From Asterella californica (lineage: Eukaryota > Streptophyta > Marchantiopsida > Marchantiales > Aytoniaceae), in NCBI GenBank assembly GCA_036924285.1, contig JAYKYS010000010.1:20497001-20561000 (forward strand): a stretch of DNA of 64,000 bases, in the 5' to 3' direction. Positions 50,457 through 61,270 of the stretch are shown here, piece by piece. The translations under genes and the position numbers were made by a program. Under the pieces are notes generated by a model. The model saw only the letters and a list, made by a program, of their open reading frames with translations, had not been told where the DNA came from and ran no database searches. Every line of letters starts with the position of its first letter. Position 1 is the first letter of the stretch.

Positions 50457-51693
50457 GAAAGGACAATGTGGTTCCTGACGCCTTGAGTCGCAAGGAGGAA
50501 TATCTTTCATCATCAACATAAATTTTGCGAGCTATGTATCCTAGGAGTCAGACTTGGAGAGGCGAATACGGAAAGGTTATATGAGTGACGACCAAGCGAA
50601 GGTGTACTTGGAACAGCTCAAGCGAGGAGTGAAGTTGCCGAATATGCAATTGAGATATGGCTTACTCATGTTCAAGCAAAGTAGGGTTTATGTGGGACAA
50701 GGAAAACTTAAGACTAAGTTACTCAAAGAATGTCATGATGCGCCCTTATTAGGTCATAAAGGAGAGAAGTCCACTTTAGCAATGGTAGCTAAAAGTTTTA
50801 TTTGCCCCACATGAAAGACGATGTCGCTCACTTTGTGAAAACATGCGTAACATGTCAAGCAAACCGCGTTTCTTATGAGAAAAAACAAGGGTTGCTTCAT
50901 CCTTTGCCGATTCCAGCCAGACCTTGGGAAAGCATTAGCATGGACTTCATCATCTCTATGCCTGACTCAAACGGATACAATGCAATCTTCGTGATAGTTG
51001 ACCGGTTTAGCAAACTAGCGAAGTTTATACCGACCTTGGATACTGCAACAGCATTCACGACTTCTCGGTTGTTCCTAGATACTTGATAGCATTCACATGG
51101 ATTGCCTCGGAGTATTATTTCAGACCGAGACTCTAAGTTCACAAGTGTCTTTTGAAAACACTTGTTTCAAAAGTTGAGGACTAAGTTAAAATTCAATACC
51201 GCTTTTCATCTTGAAACGGATGGACAAACGGAACGAGTTAACTCGGTTCTGAACCAATACTTGAGGAATTATGTGAGCACGGACCAAAGTGATTGGGCAG
51301 AGTGACTCAGTCTTGCGAAGTATTGCTACAATTCCATGAAACATTCGGCACCCAGCGAATCGCTTTTCTTGCTGGCTTACGGACGTGAGCCAGAAGGACC
51401 TCTTGACTTGACTCTTACAAAGAGTTCTACATCGGCACGACCAAGAACACGGCAAACATCAGCTGAAGAGTTGGTGATAGAAATGCAGCGACACGAGGAA
51501 CAAGTAAAGAAGAACCTCGAGAAGGCACAGCAACGGTACACGAAGCAGGTAAACAAGCATCGGCGGCAAGTGAAGTTTCAAGTGGACGAAGAGGTATGGT
51601 TAAGTACGAAGAACTTCATCCTTCCGGAAGGGATATCGGCGAAGTTTTCATCGAAGTTTGCGGGACCTTTTGTCATAGTCAAGAATCCGCAGA
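50457..51693 (+). pseudogene. D1 integrase
   Basis: GKDNVVPDALSRKEEYLSS, zinc region KECHDAPLLGHKGEKST and CVTCQANR (HHCC-type), LHPLPIPARPWESISMDFI (core Asp), NAIFVIVDRFSKLAKFIP, SDRDSKFTS (Asp), [19 protein letters not shown] (Glu), SLFLLAYGREPEGPL, and the C-terminal FQVDEEVWLSTKNF, KFAGPFVIVKNP. Stops and frame breaks near 50815, 51087 and 51300. The copy ends abruptly at 51693, before the chromodomain and 3' LTR. Compare D2 at 6669-7800. Confidence 0.85.
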
Positions 51694-51715
51694 TGCCCTT
51701 TGGTTTGTGTAATGC
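51694..51715 (+). pseudogene. 22-base RT scrap of another Gypsy element
   Basis: ATGCCCTTTGGTTTGTGTAA encodes MPFGLCN, the RT block that precedes APATF. It does not continue the D integrase on the left (D2 reads CCGCACAAAGATGTCTAT there), and on the right it is cut by the A LTR. It is probably the target in which the A element landed, joined to D by an earlier deletion or recombination. Confidence 0.65.
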
Positions 51716-53544
51716 TGTAGTGACGCCGGATTACTCCTTTTGCCCATTTAGTATACAAGATATCGTTCCCATAGAGGATTTGCACAAGTAACGCTGCTCT
51801 AAGTTCTAAGATCTGTTCAAACACACAAACACACGGGTTTTGTCTAGGAATCCCGTCTTCTCACAAAACCACGCGTCTTCCAAGTACGCCAAAAAATACT
51901 CTGGATCTAAATAAACAACTACTAACTAAAATATCACACAACTATTCACAGAGAAGCTCGAGAAGACGATCTTCCTGCTTCCAGGTCACTTCTTCCGGTC
52001 TTCTCGATACCATCTTCCCGAAGCGATTCTCGTCTTCTGGGGGTTCAGCTCGTCTTCTCACACCTCCAGAAGAATGTCCTGCTTTGCAGAAGTCGACTAG
52101 CACGGCTGTTACACCTTACTCTCGCACTCACGTTCCAACGGTTTAGATTAATAACAGGGTGTATGTCCCCTGTAGCCTTCCCAGGCTTCTGCCTACGGAA
52201 ATAGTCTTCCTGCAGCACTACAACGACATTCACCTTCATGGAAGCTCAATAAAAGTCTCGGAAGCTCACTAGAAGAAGGTAAGAAGATGGGGAAGATGAG
52301 AGAAGATGGGGAAGAAGAGAAAATCCAAACAAGAGAAAACAAGATGAAAAGAAGAAATTAAGTTTCCGACAGGCTTCTAGTCCGGATCCTGACTAACAAG
52401 CCATCCTTGCTTGTAATAGTTTGAGGAGGAAGACAACAAACATGTGTACAGTTGCACCGTCTTCTACTCGAGGATGTCGTCTTCTGCTGTGAGAAGAAGA
52501 CTTCTTTCTTCTTCACTTCGCTGCTCTGACTACTCTGTCTTCTGAGATCCCTTACCCATAAGACCGTTCGTACGTAGATCCCAAGTGCTCTACTGAACGA
52601 GCCAAGCTACACTTCCACAACTGCTGACAGTCACCGCCACTCAAGAAGAACACTTCCTATGCACAATTGGGAGCGAATTCAAGGAAACCCACCACCGAGA
52701 AGACATGAACAAAGCTTCTGCACTCAAATCCACAATCCATTCCCCGAGAAGAAGTCACAATGGCATCGGGAAGCTCACTCCCTCTACTTCCTGCGTCTAC
52801 TCCTTGACACACGAGTCTAGTCAACAGGACTGCACGAGGATGCCGTTCCTTGCTCCTAAACTGTCCACTACCTCTATCTACATCTTCGAACCACTGCTGG
52901 TACGAGCATGCAGACTCCTCCTGTGTATTCCAAGACTATTCGTATGTTTCCAACAACGGGTGTAGTGTGCGAAGAACTGTCTATCTTGTGTCTCCTCTCT
53001 AATGTGTCTCGTCTGCCTGCACCATCGAATCGATATGTGGGTGCAGTAGCTACAGAACTCTATCTCCTACTCTTCGATCCTACTTAACCATCTGCAATGA
53101 GAAAACAGAGGAGGTGACCGCCAGGGAGAGATGAGCGTTGTCAAGAGGCTGCCACCCCACATGCACACAATTCCCTTTCAAGCTTTAGCCATCTACCTTG
53201 TTTACCCCTGCGCTGCCTACTCTGCCACATGGTCACTTTATCTAAAATTAAACTGGACATGCTATTTCCTAATATAACATATTTAGTACTTCACTAATTT
53301 TGGACAAGTCCCTGGTCTTCTGGGCTTTGCTTATCTACTCTAATGGCTCGGATGTCCTTTCCACCTGATCTACTCCTACCTGAACTACTAAAACGGCTTC
53401 TGATACGTTGGGAAGCCCTGTAATTACCTCGGGTGTCGCTGAGGTGACCTCCTCCTCCACGTTCGTCGTTGGCTCTGCTGCTGCTACTTCGAAAGACAGA
53501 AGCGTCTTCTGGGAAGCTGGATCGACTTGTGCTTCCTCGCTCTT

Positions 53545-53994
53545 CTAAGACATTAGTTCGACACTAGGAGCCATGGTGACCTCATAGGGTTCCAGGGAAG
53601 TCGCTCCCTCCATGCAGAATACCTGAGAAGACGGTCTTCCTTCCTGTCTTCCAGAAGACGTCTTGTCTTCCGAGGCATCTTCTGGGTTCTTTTCGGCTTC
53701 CAACGCTATCACTACCAAGTGTACAGCGAGGTCGAACTCCTCCTTCTCCAAGTCTGGTCTTGTCGATGATGCAGGTGCTTGGGAAGATGCGTTTATTGAT
53801 GGCGGGATCAAGGGAAGACCATAGAGTGTCTTCACTTCCTCTATCTGTCGATCCAAGTATCGGAACATACTCTCCTTGCACTCCATCAACATTGCTTTGG
53901 ACTCATCGTCCCACTCCCTAGCTAAGGTAAGGAGCTTCCTACCCGCGATGAAGTTAAACTTCTTCCGAAGCGCTTCCACCGACTGAGCTAGCAA
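53545..53994 (-). pseudogene. LTR-embedded accessory ORF, C-terminal block (A3 copy)
   Basis: SVEALRKKFNFIAGRKLLTL, ECKESMFRYLDRQIEEVKTL, ending VELMS where a Gln codon became TAG (plus-strand CTA near 53546). The upstream coiled coil (QAAAEKTQREAAEARAQG) reads open but has a one-base deletion near 54130 (GACCAGAGG versus GACCAAGAGG in A2), also present in A4. Function unknown. Confidence 0.55.
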
Positions 53995-55069
53995 CCCCTG
54001 CGCACGAGCTTCCGCTGCTTCTCTCTGCGTCTTCTCGGCTGCAGCCTGCGCTTCTGCGGCTTCCCGTAGTGTCTTCCACGTCGTCTTCTCTTCTGCGAGG
54101 GCGGTGATCTTGTCCTGTACTCGCAGAACCTCTGGTCACGCTGCTGTAAGTGCGCCTGCAACTCCTGGTTGCTCTTCTTCAGCTGCGCTAACTCCTTGGA
54201 AGAAGTGACATACTTGTTGTGAGTCGAAGGCTCAGTCCTTTCCTAAGTCCTCACAATATAGCTTCCACTCTCAAAAGACGAATCTAGTCTCTCAGAAGAC
54301 AGCTACTCCGTCTTCTGAGATTCTAACAATGCTTCCTAAGTAGCGCTCGTCTTCCGAGCTATATCTAATCAATCCTAACTAAGCAAGGCCTCGCATTGAT
54401 TCCTAAGAAGACAACCCACCTTGCATTACATCTTGCTTCCTAACAGAAGATACAAGATATGCGAGAAGTAGAGTATAAGAAAGGTTCAGAAGATGGTTGC
54501 GGGCTCCTGCGGTGACAGTGGTCTCTGGGAAGACTCCCGGGACAGCTTCCGATTCAATAACGTTCTCGGAAGACCTCCCGAAGCTAGGCTTTCCTTCACT
54601 GGTCTCACATGTCTTATGCTTCTTACGCGCAATCTATCCTCACAACAGACTCAAGACATTTGCATTCTGTTCTTCTGACTTCTCACCTCTCATACACACT
54701 CAGAAGAAGCTTGCTGCATGATGGGAAGACATGACCCTCGACCATTCTCTCCAGATTCTGCCAGCAAGACTTCTCACAACTCTCTTCTAAGTTCGGGAAG
54801 AAGGAGGAATAGCTGCTATGGGTTGGACAGAAGAGACCCGAAATGGACCCTCACGTCTTCTCGCTCATTTTGCCAGCCTTTCAATCTTCTAGTCTCTCTA
54901 GGAAGATGTGGAGTTGAGAAGCTTGGAAGACCGGGAGGCACAGGCCTAGTTCCTGACTACCAACTTCTCGTAATAACAAAAGAACTCACCACACCACTCA
55001 GGATTCGTACCAAGCCTCTCTTAACACAAAAGCAAAGCAAATCCACTCTTGATACGAATTGTGTACAGT

Positions 55070-55265
55070 CGACTTCCGAAGACAGTCAGGCTTCCGAAGA
55101 CAGTCAAGCTACTGAAGCGTCTTCCAAAGACAGTCTTCCGAAGACAGTCTTCCGAAGACAATCTCCTGAAGATGTTCCAATCTTCCGAAACGTCTTCCGT
55201 CTTCCGTCGTCTTCCATCTTCCGAAGACACCACCGAGAAGACGCTCTTCGGAAGACGGTCGTCTT
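55070..55265 (-). repeat. CTTCCGAAGACAGT minisatellite-like cluster (A3)
   Basis: Repeated 14-bp words (CAGTCTTCCGAAGA) between 55070 and 55170, then mixed CTTCCGTCTTCC/GAAGACG words. The unit contains GTCTTCCGAAGAC, palindromic about its central base, so each unit can form a hairpin. Confidence 0.65.
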
Positions 55266-55423
55266 CCGAGGAAGTCAACTTCTTATTACAAAAAGTTCAT
55301 AAGATCATCTTCCTGCTAAGGAAGCCGTAATCTTAAGTAACAACGCTTCTTCAGTTATACAAACAAGTTATTAATCTTAAAAATTTCAAAAATTCGTGAA
55401 CCTTGTAATTTGTGGGCACCACA

Positions 55424-55441
55424 TACGCCCACCCTCACATG
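55424..55441 (-). other. A element polypurine tract
   Basis: Minus strand CATGTGAGGGTGGGCGTA directly before TGTGGTGCCC (LTR start). Moderately purine-rich; location correct. Confidence 0.55.
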
Positions 55442-55788
55442 TTTGCGTCCTCGCAAACATCAGTGTTTGAGCACTTCTGTGCACGTCCGAAGCATCTCCT
55501 CAACTTCTTGTCATGTCCTTCCTAAACAGGATACCCTGGAAGATGGCATAGGGGCCTGCCTTTTGTAAGAAGACAGCCTTCTACTCCGCATCCAATCCTT
55601 CGGGATACTATTGGTCTTCCAAGAACTTCCTCAAGTCCTTGAAGATCGACTCTTCTGTGGAAGTCGCAAAGATTGGATCAGAAGATCTAGTCTCGTCTTC
55701 TGGGAAGCAGCCGGTACGCCCCCCCTCAGATGAAAGTGTCTCTGCGAAAACTGAAAACAGCTTCTCGTCAGGGAACTCGTCTTCCACT
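55442..55788 (-). pseudogene. A element pre-integrase remnant
   Basis: Minus strand reads an acidic linker (SEGGRTGCFPEDETRSSD), then FKDLRKFLEDQ*YPEGLDAE and PYAIFQGILFRKD, typical of the segment just before the integrase zinc finger of Gypsy elements. The adjoining upstream sequence is RT, so RT palm, thumb and RNase H have been deleted between about 55790 and here. The zinc finger, core and C-terminus are also missing. Confidence 0.6.
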
Positions 55789-56497
55789 TCATCTTCTGTC
55801 TCCTTCTCTGATTGAAACTTGGTTGTACCCAGAATACCCATCCAAGAAGCTGTAGAACTCATGTCCCGCTACTTGGTCTAACACAGAGTCGGTGAATGGT
55901 AAAGGATGATGATCCTTCTTTGTGGCCAAGTTCAGCTTCCGGAAGTCCTGACACACTCGGATCTTCCCTGTCTGCTTCTTCGGCACGATGACAATAGGAG
56001 CTACCCACTCACTACTAAGTACTGGGAAGATGACTCCTGCCTTCAAGTATTGATCGATCTGGTCCTTCACCAGAAGCGAGTACTTGGGGTTGAGCCGATA
56101 CTGCCTCTGCCGTGCAGGAACAACTCACTCCAGCAAGTCAATCCGATGTTCTCCCAGCTCTCGAGGTATGCCCTTCATGTCTTCTATAGTCTATGCGAAG
56201 ACATCCTGGAACTCCGTCAGAAGTTCTCGAAAGTCTTTCAACTGCTGGCCCTCGATCACCTTGGAAAGCTTCAGCTTCTTCCCAGGAGTAACCTCCATCT
56301 CTTGAAGATCATCCGGGTTTACCATTCCTTCAGTGTGACTGTACTCACTAGCACCAAAGTATTCCGGTTTGGGAGCTTCTTCTGGTTCATATTCATCTTC
56401 TGGAAGACCAACTGTCGGATCTTTCGAAGGGAAGACGATACTTTCGTCTTCTGGAAGACCAAATGTCGGATCTTTCGAAGAGAAGACGATACTTTCG
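55789..56497 (-). pseudogene. A element reverse transcriptase, N-terminal part
   Basis: LKDFRELLTEFQDVFA, then TAG for Trp, EDMKGIPRELGEHRIDLLE, TGA, RQYRLNPKYSLLVKDQIDQY, LSSEWVAPIVIVPKKQTGKI, VCQDFRKLNLATKKDHHPLP and YSFLDGYSGYNQVS (first catalytic Asp). It stops there; the FGLCNAP and xxDD blocks are gone. The wording resembles plant Tat/Athila-type RTs, in line with the TGGCGCC primer site. Upstream lie the 17-residue repeats. Confidence 0.8.
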
Positions 56498-57680
56498 TGT
56501 CGCGCCTCTCATTCTCAAGATCGGGCGCAGACGCGAACAACAGAACCCTAGCGGACTTGCGCTAGGTTGTGAACGCTGCGAGTAGGACTTAACGGCGTGA
56601 CCGGCAAGTCGGGATCAGATGAACCCTAAGTGGTTCTCTGAACCAAGGTTGGAACCTTGGGTTAGGACATAAGGGCCTACCCCAAGAGGGCCCCAGACGA
56701 ACGCTGACCTAAGGGAGCGAGTCTGAGAACGGACTGAAACATGAGTCTCAGACATAGGTCTGAGACGTGGGTCCGAGACGCGGGACCGAGACGTGGGTCC
56801 GAGACGCAGACGAACCACAGGTTTCGACCCTGGGTCTGGACCACAGGTTTTCGGAAAAACTGCTAAGTGTTGGAGCTCCAAGGACGTTTTAGGTCGTGGA
56901 CGGAGCTCCACGTAAGATCTCGAGGCGAGTGAGGTATCATTAGAAAGATCTCGTCGAGAGCTTTCCAGTGATATATAACACTCCTCAATCTGACCTCCGA
57001 GCTGGAAGTTATGGTCGAACCACAATCGGGTTGTGGTATAATTTTCAGGGACCAAAGAGGAGGGCGGGGCCGCCGATCCCCAGAAGTATATATGAGGGGG
57101 GCTCGATGCCTGGGTGGGCCAGGACGAGTCACCCGACCCCAGGGTTCGGCGGGCGGACTCTGGGGGCATGAGGTGATGGCTGGGCCAGTTCCAAGGCACG
57201 TTCCGATCTAGACTTGGACGGCTAGACTTAGGAACGATGTAAGGGCTGGGGCAAGACTAGGGAACGAGTCGGCGGGTTAGACCACCGTTCGGGAGCCTGG
57301 ACCCAGACGGACATCATGGGCGGTTGGGCCGCTAGGTGTGCTGGAGGCACCGTTTAGGACCCTGGACTTTATGGGAAGTCCGCCCCAAGTCATATTGTGA
57401 CTTGCTCATGTTTGGGACCGACTTAGGCGGATCTAAGTCGGGACTTAGGATTGCTGAGCTTGATGATTAGGGAGACGGTCCGGCTCCGGTCCGGACCAAC
57501 CAGAACTAAGGTAAGTGGTGCATGGACGCTAACTTGTGATTGTGTTTGCAGGTTAGCGGTGTAAAGTTTGCGACCTACTGAGTTAGAGCTTCCGCTGGCG
57601 CAACAAGGCGGTAGGTGCGTGAAATTTCGTCTTCTGGAAGACCAACTGTCGGATCTTCCGAAGGGAAGACGGTATTCTCG
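56397..57680 (-). repeat. 51-bp coding tandem repeat between protease and RT, split by a D LTR
   Basis: Units on the plus strand (TCGTCTTCTGGAAGACCAAC ...) at about 56396-56446, 56447-56497 and 57626-57680, coding on the minus strand for a 17-residue acidic repeat of the form SIVFPSKDPTVGLPEDE. The third unit is separated by the solo D LTR. It has the GAAGAC bias of the whole family. Confidence 0.75.
56498..57624 (+). repeat. Solo D LTR inserted in A pol
   Basis: Starts TGTCGCGCCTCTCATTC, ends GTAGGTGCGTGAAA, flanked by TTTCG (56493-56497 and 57625-57629). The last ~150 bp match the D1 LTR end just before its PBS (36548-36699), which identifies the family. The 3' end GTGAAA(T) is not the canonical CA. 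It contains repeated TCTGAGACGTGGGTCCGAGACG-type words near 56745-56815. No ORF of note. Other flank is A coding sequence on both sides. Confidence 0.8.
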
Positions 57681-58486
57681 TCTTCTGGAAGCTCTTCTTC
57701 CGCAACTTCGTAACACTCAATGTATCCACAGATCACATCTTCTGCTCTCTCCGTTACTTCTGTAGTACACAAGTTATTCACCACAAACTCATTATACCGT
57801 TCATCACTGTCAGAAGACGCAGCTGAGTCTTCTGAAGTGTACCCCTCTGTTGTAGAAGGAGTTTCACCTTGGTGTCCAATCTTCTTCCAAGGAAGTGAGA
57901 CCTTAGTCTTCGCATCTGGCTTGGGTGTAGGATTGGGAAATCTCAAATGATGTTTTCTCCAGTCGGTATTTACATTTGCAGCATACAGCCATGGTCTTCC
58001 TATCAACACCTGATATCCAACCTTAGCTATAGGTCGCAAAATGATGTAAGTGAGGTAAAAAGATACGCCACCAATTACCGTCAAGACATCTTTCAGTTGC
58101 CCCAAAGGTCTTCTTCTGGTCTGGTCCGCCATTCTCGGAGTAGGCTGGAACTCAGTGAAGCCTAGGGCATGCGCCGTTTCTTCAGTCATGATGTTAACTC
58201 CAGAGCCGGAATCAATGAGTACCTTCTTCAGAAGACAGCTATGGATCTCCATATCAAGTTCTGGGGCTCCCAAGTCCTCATGCTCTATCCTTAGGATCGG
58301 GGTGCTCTTGGGAAGTCTAGCTGTCCTCCTCTTCCTCGATCCTCGAAGCACAGATTGTAACAACTTCTTGTAACCAGCGGTGTCATCCAACAGCTGTTGG
58401 AAGGTCACATCCGCCTTCTGATTCCACAAGTCTCGCAAGAAGTCGTAAGGCGATCTCTTCAGAAGAGTGACTGGTGTTTCCAACAT
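57625..58486 (-). pseudogene. A element aspartic protease region
   Basis: Frame in phase with gag. KKVLIDSGSGVNIMTEETA carries a standard D-S-G active site; downstream VGYQVLIGRPWLYAANVNTD is the usual ILGRPWL-type motif. Before the protease: LLKRSPYDFLRDLWNQKADV and GSRKRRTARLPKSTPI. After it, a Ser/acidic linker (GYTSEDSAASSDSDERYNEF) leads into the 17-residue repeats. No stop within the domain. It is the only retropepsin in the window with an undamaged active site and frame. Confidence 0.85.
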
Positions 58487-60661
58487 AGAAGATGTAGTAG
58501 CTGCTTCCTTGGGTGGAAGACCAGAAGAGTGTCTTCTCTCGACTGGAGGCTGTTCCCGTGAGACAGGGGTTGCTGTAGTCGGTGTAGGAAGCTGCTGTAC
58601 TATCTTTCATCTCTTCTCCAGCTCTTCTTGCATGATTGCTTCAACTTCTTGTCTAATGTCAGGAGCAAAGTACTTCGGATCTTCTCGGTCGTAAGTAGGA
58701 GAAGACGGCCGCTCAGGAGAAGATGACCTCTCCTTTCGCTGCTTCTTCTTCTTGATCTCCTTCTGACGAGATTCTAACTTCCCTTTGCTTCTGGTACTTA
58801 CCTTGAACACCGCTTCATCCAAGACTTCTTCGGGAGGCCAACTGTCTGAATCCGGGCTAGGGCTCCAAACAGTGCCATCCGCCAAAGTGAAAGAAGAAGC
58901 TGTCTCAAGTAACTTCGTCTTCTGAGTTGCAGTCATCTTCTGCAGCTGAGGTTCCTTTCCTTCGCGCTTCTCGGGGTCCGGTTCGTCTTCCTCGATGTGG
59001 AGACAATCCGTACAATCCCTAGGATCTTCTTCTTCTACCGTGATGTGTTGTACCACTGCTAACTCGAGTTTAGAAGTTGATGCCGCTTCTGCAGGAGGTG
59101 TGGTATCTGCAAATCTAACCATTTGTCGTGGCCGTAAGGTTTGAGGACTATTCCCTGTGAAATGACCGGCTTCCTTACAGTTCCCACACAAGGGCACTTG
59201 CCCAATCTGTCTTCTTGGATGAGGACAGGTGGACCACCAGTGTCCTGTCTCTCCACAATTATTGCACGCTCCAGGAAGAGGGTTGAGAGGTCGTTGTGAT
59301 GAAGAAGGTTGCCAGGGTGTCTTGGTCTGTACATTGCTAGCTCTATCCCTAGGTACATAACGATTATATTGGGCGGGAGGCGTAGGAGTGAAGGGTTGTA
59401 TCGTCTCGATCCTATAGCAGGTTTCCCCACTCGGATCGTGTAGATATCCCTCATCGTCTTCTTCCCATCCTGCCCAGTTGACAGCTTGGTCTTGCGTACA
59501 CTGATCTCTGGTGTGTCCGGAAGAGTTACAAAGATTGCACCAAAGGTTTGGCCGGGAAGCCGTAGGTTGCTTCCGCTTGTCCTTCTGGTTCAGAAGATGA
59601 ACTTTTAGGTCGACAAACTACTTCAGAACTTCATCGATACGGGGATCAGGTGCAGACTGTATGATCTGAGTCTGAGGCATCTTCTGCACAACTTCCTCCC
59701 TTGCTCACGTCTTCTCCTTCTTCTTCTTCCGCGTCTTCTTCTCTTGTTCAGATTCGGATTCTGAACTTTCGACAGTAGACTCTTCAGAAGTAGAGGATGC
59801 TTCCGAATCACTGTTATCAGTTTCAGTGGACTTGGACTTCCTCTTGGACTTCCTAAAAGACTTCTTGGACTTCTTGGACTTCTTCGAGGTCTTCCCTCTA
59901 TCTTTCGTCATATTCCGAGTGATGCTCGAGGTTTCATACTGCTCGGCATGCTTCTGTACTTCTGCTAAATCATCACCTCCTCCTCTTCTGCAGTACAATT
60001 CCATATCCTGAGACAATCCTCCCAAGTACCAGTCCACGGCTTGCTGAGCACAGTAACCGGGTCTTCCTTGGTTCTGAGGGATGTGATCCAGGAGATCTTC
60101 AAACCTCTCGGTGTAATCCCGTAGTGTCTCCTTCTTCTTCCGTTCGAGTCTCTGAAGTTCTATGAGGGTCATCCGATCATAGCCCACTCCTCTGAACCTC
60201 TTCAGAAAAGCTGCCTTCAGAGTAGCCCAAGCGGCCATTACTACACCATCATCCAACATCTTACTCATCCATTTCCTTCCCTTCCCTACGATCAGACTAG
60301 GAAATACCCGGAGTCTGTCGACATCAGCGTCTTCCTTGTTGGATCTAGAGATGGTCTCGAACATCGTGATGAAGTCGTCCGCGTCAGCATCATCGTCGTA
60401 CGGATGGTACTTCTGCCGAGTGTGGGAAGCCATGTCGACTGCCGGCTGGTGCGACTGCCAACTTCTTCCTCCCTCAGGTCCAGGTGGTGGATGATCTTCT
60501 CGAAGGTCCAGGTCTGTTTGAATCACGAAGGTCGTCTTCTGAGTCAGAACTACTGTCAATGCTATCTTCCGAGACGTCTGGAACAATCTCCTCCAGTCTT
60601 CCTTCACCTTGAGAAGCTTCTTCCGTACTTGGGAAGACGTCTTCCGAGTAACCAGTACCAA
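58487..60661 (-). pseudogene. gag: A element gag
   Basis: Gag capsid domain: DDADADDFITMFETISRSNK, RVFPSLIVGKGRKWMSKM, ATLKAAFLKRFRGVGYDRMT, KKETLRDYTERFEDLLDHI (retrotransposon gag family pattern), a Lys/Ser-rich linker (KKSKKSKKSFRKSKRKSK), TGA at 59705-59707, TAG near 59620, then three zinc knuckles: CNLCNSSGHTRDQC, CNNCGETGHWWSTC, and CGNCKEAGHFTGNS in which the last Cys is Asn. Tail: ITVEEEDPRDCTDCL and KRERKSRQKEI-like basic stretch; TGA near 58607 then protease in the same frame. One reading phase throughout, so only stops, not shifts, break it. Confidence 0.85.
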
Positions 60662-61140
60662 AATCTACTTTATACACGTGATCACCCGGTTGGTTTCTGT
60701 CTTCTCCAAAGATTATGCTCGAGATGGAAGGCTCTTCCAACTCTACTGATCGGATCTTCCTGAGCTCTTCTTCTTTCTTTTGGTGTCTCAGGGATATCCG
60801 CTGCTCTCTAGAAACGGTTCGCTGGGGTGAATTTACCCACTCAGGATCTTTACTCGTGCGTCTTCTGCTTCTTCCTCTGGTCGGAGGCATCCACCAGAGT
60901 ACAGAGAGCAGATGTCCCTCTTCTTCTACCACTAGATCCGGGAGACCGAATGCCTAAACAACCGATCACAGGTTCAGAACGTCTTCTTCTCCTACTTCCT
61001 GTTGTACTTACTGCAGTCTTCCAAGATCGAGTCTTCCAAGAAACTCTTGGAAGCAGGGAAGCGGCTTCTTCCAACTCTCCCTGATGTATCTTATCAGCTT
61101 CTGGTTGCGGGTCCTGTCTTCTAGCAAGATAGAGTCCCAC
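60474..61140 (-). pseudogene. A element gag N-terminal extension
   Basis: Two open stretches in other frames than the capsid: 60850-61140 (basic, SRRRRRSEPVIGCLG) and 60474-60932 (acidic/Ser-rich, VSEDSIDSSSDSEDDLRDSN). A frame change near 60515 separates the second from the capsid frame. They are upstream of the capsid domain and downstream of the PBS, so they are likely the N-terminal part of gag or a separate short ORF. Confidence 0.4.
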
Positions 61141-61233
61141 AACACATTCAACTACAATCGAAGTTAGTTCGAAATGAACCTAACTAATGACACACAGATC
61201 CAGGAAGCTTAAAACAGAAGTTACTAAGATGAA

Positions 61234-61252
61234 TTCCTCGGCAGCGGCGCCA
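61234..61252 (-). other. A element primer-binding site (TGGCGCC type)
   Basis: Minus strand TGGCGCCGCTGCCGAGGAA resembles the TGGCGCCGTTGCCGGGGA site of plant Tat/Athila-type elements. It lies 18 bases from the LTR end rather than the usual 0-5. The spacer holds the palindrome ATAGTG-AG-CACTAT (plus 61256-61269). Confidence 0.8.
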
Positions 61253-61270
61253 AAAATAGTGCTCACTATA

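Larger units (their letters stand above)
51716..55423 (-). repeat. A3: 3' LTR of the minus-strand A element
   Basis: 3,708 bp, TGTAGTGACGCC...GGGCACCACA on the plus strand. Structurally the same as A4. Relative to A1 it lacks about 2690-4140 (accessory ORF middle) and 5060-5850. Contains GAAGAC-rich palindromes at 55070-55265 near its own 5' end. 51716-53540 and 54200-55060 show no conserved ORF. Confidence 0.9.

Noticed and set aside
55070..55265. CRISPR-like array of CTTCCGAAGAC words
   Set aside because: Units are adjacent without unique spacers, the genome context is eukaryotic, and the words are spread throughout family A.
56615..57199. A 194-codon minus-strand frame in the solo D LTR
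   Set aside because: Low-complexity Arg/Ser/Pro composition from repeated GGGTCCGAGACG words, no motif, and antisense to the LTR orientation set by D1. No second full D LTR in the window to test it.
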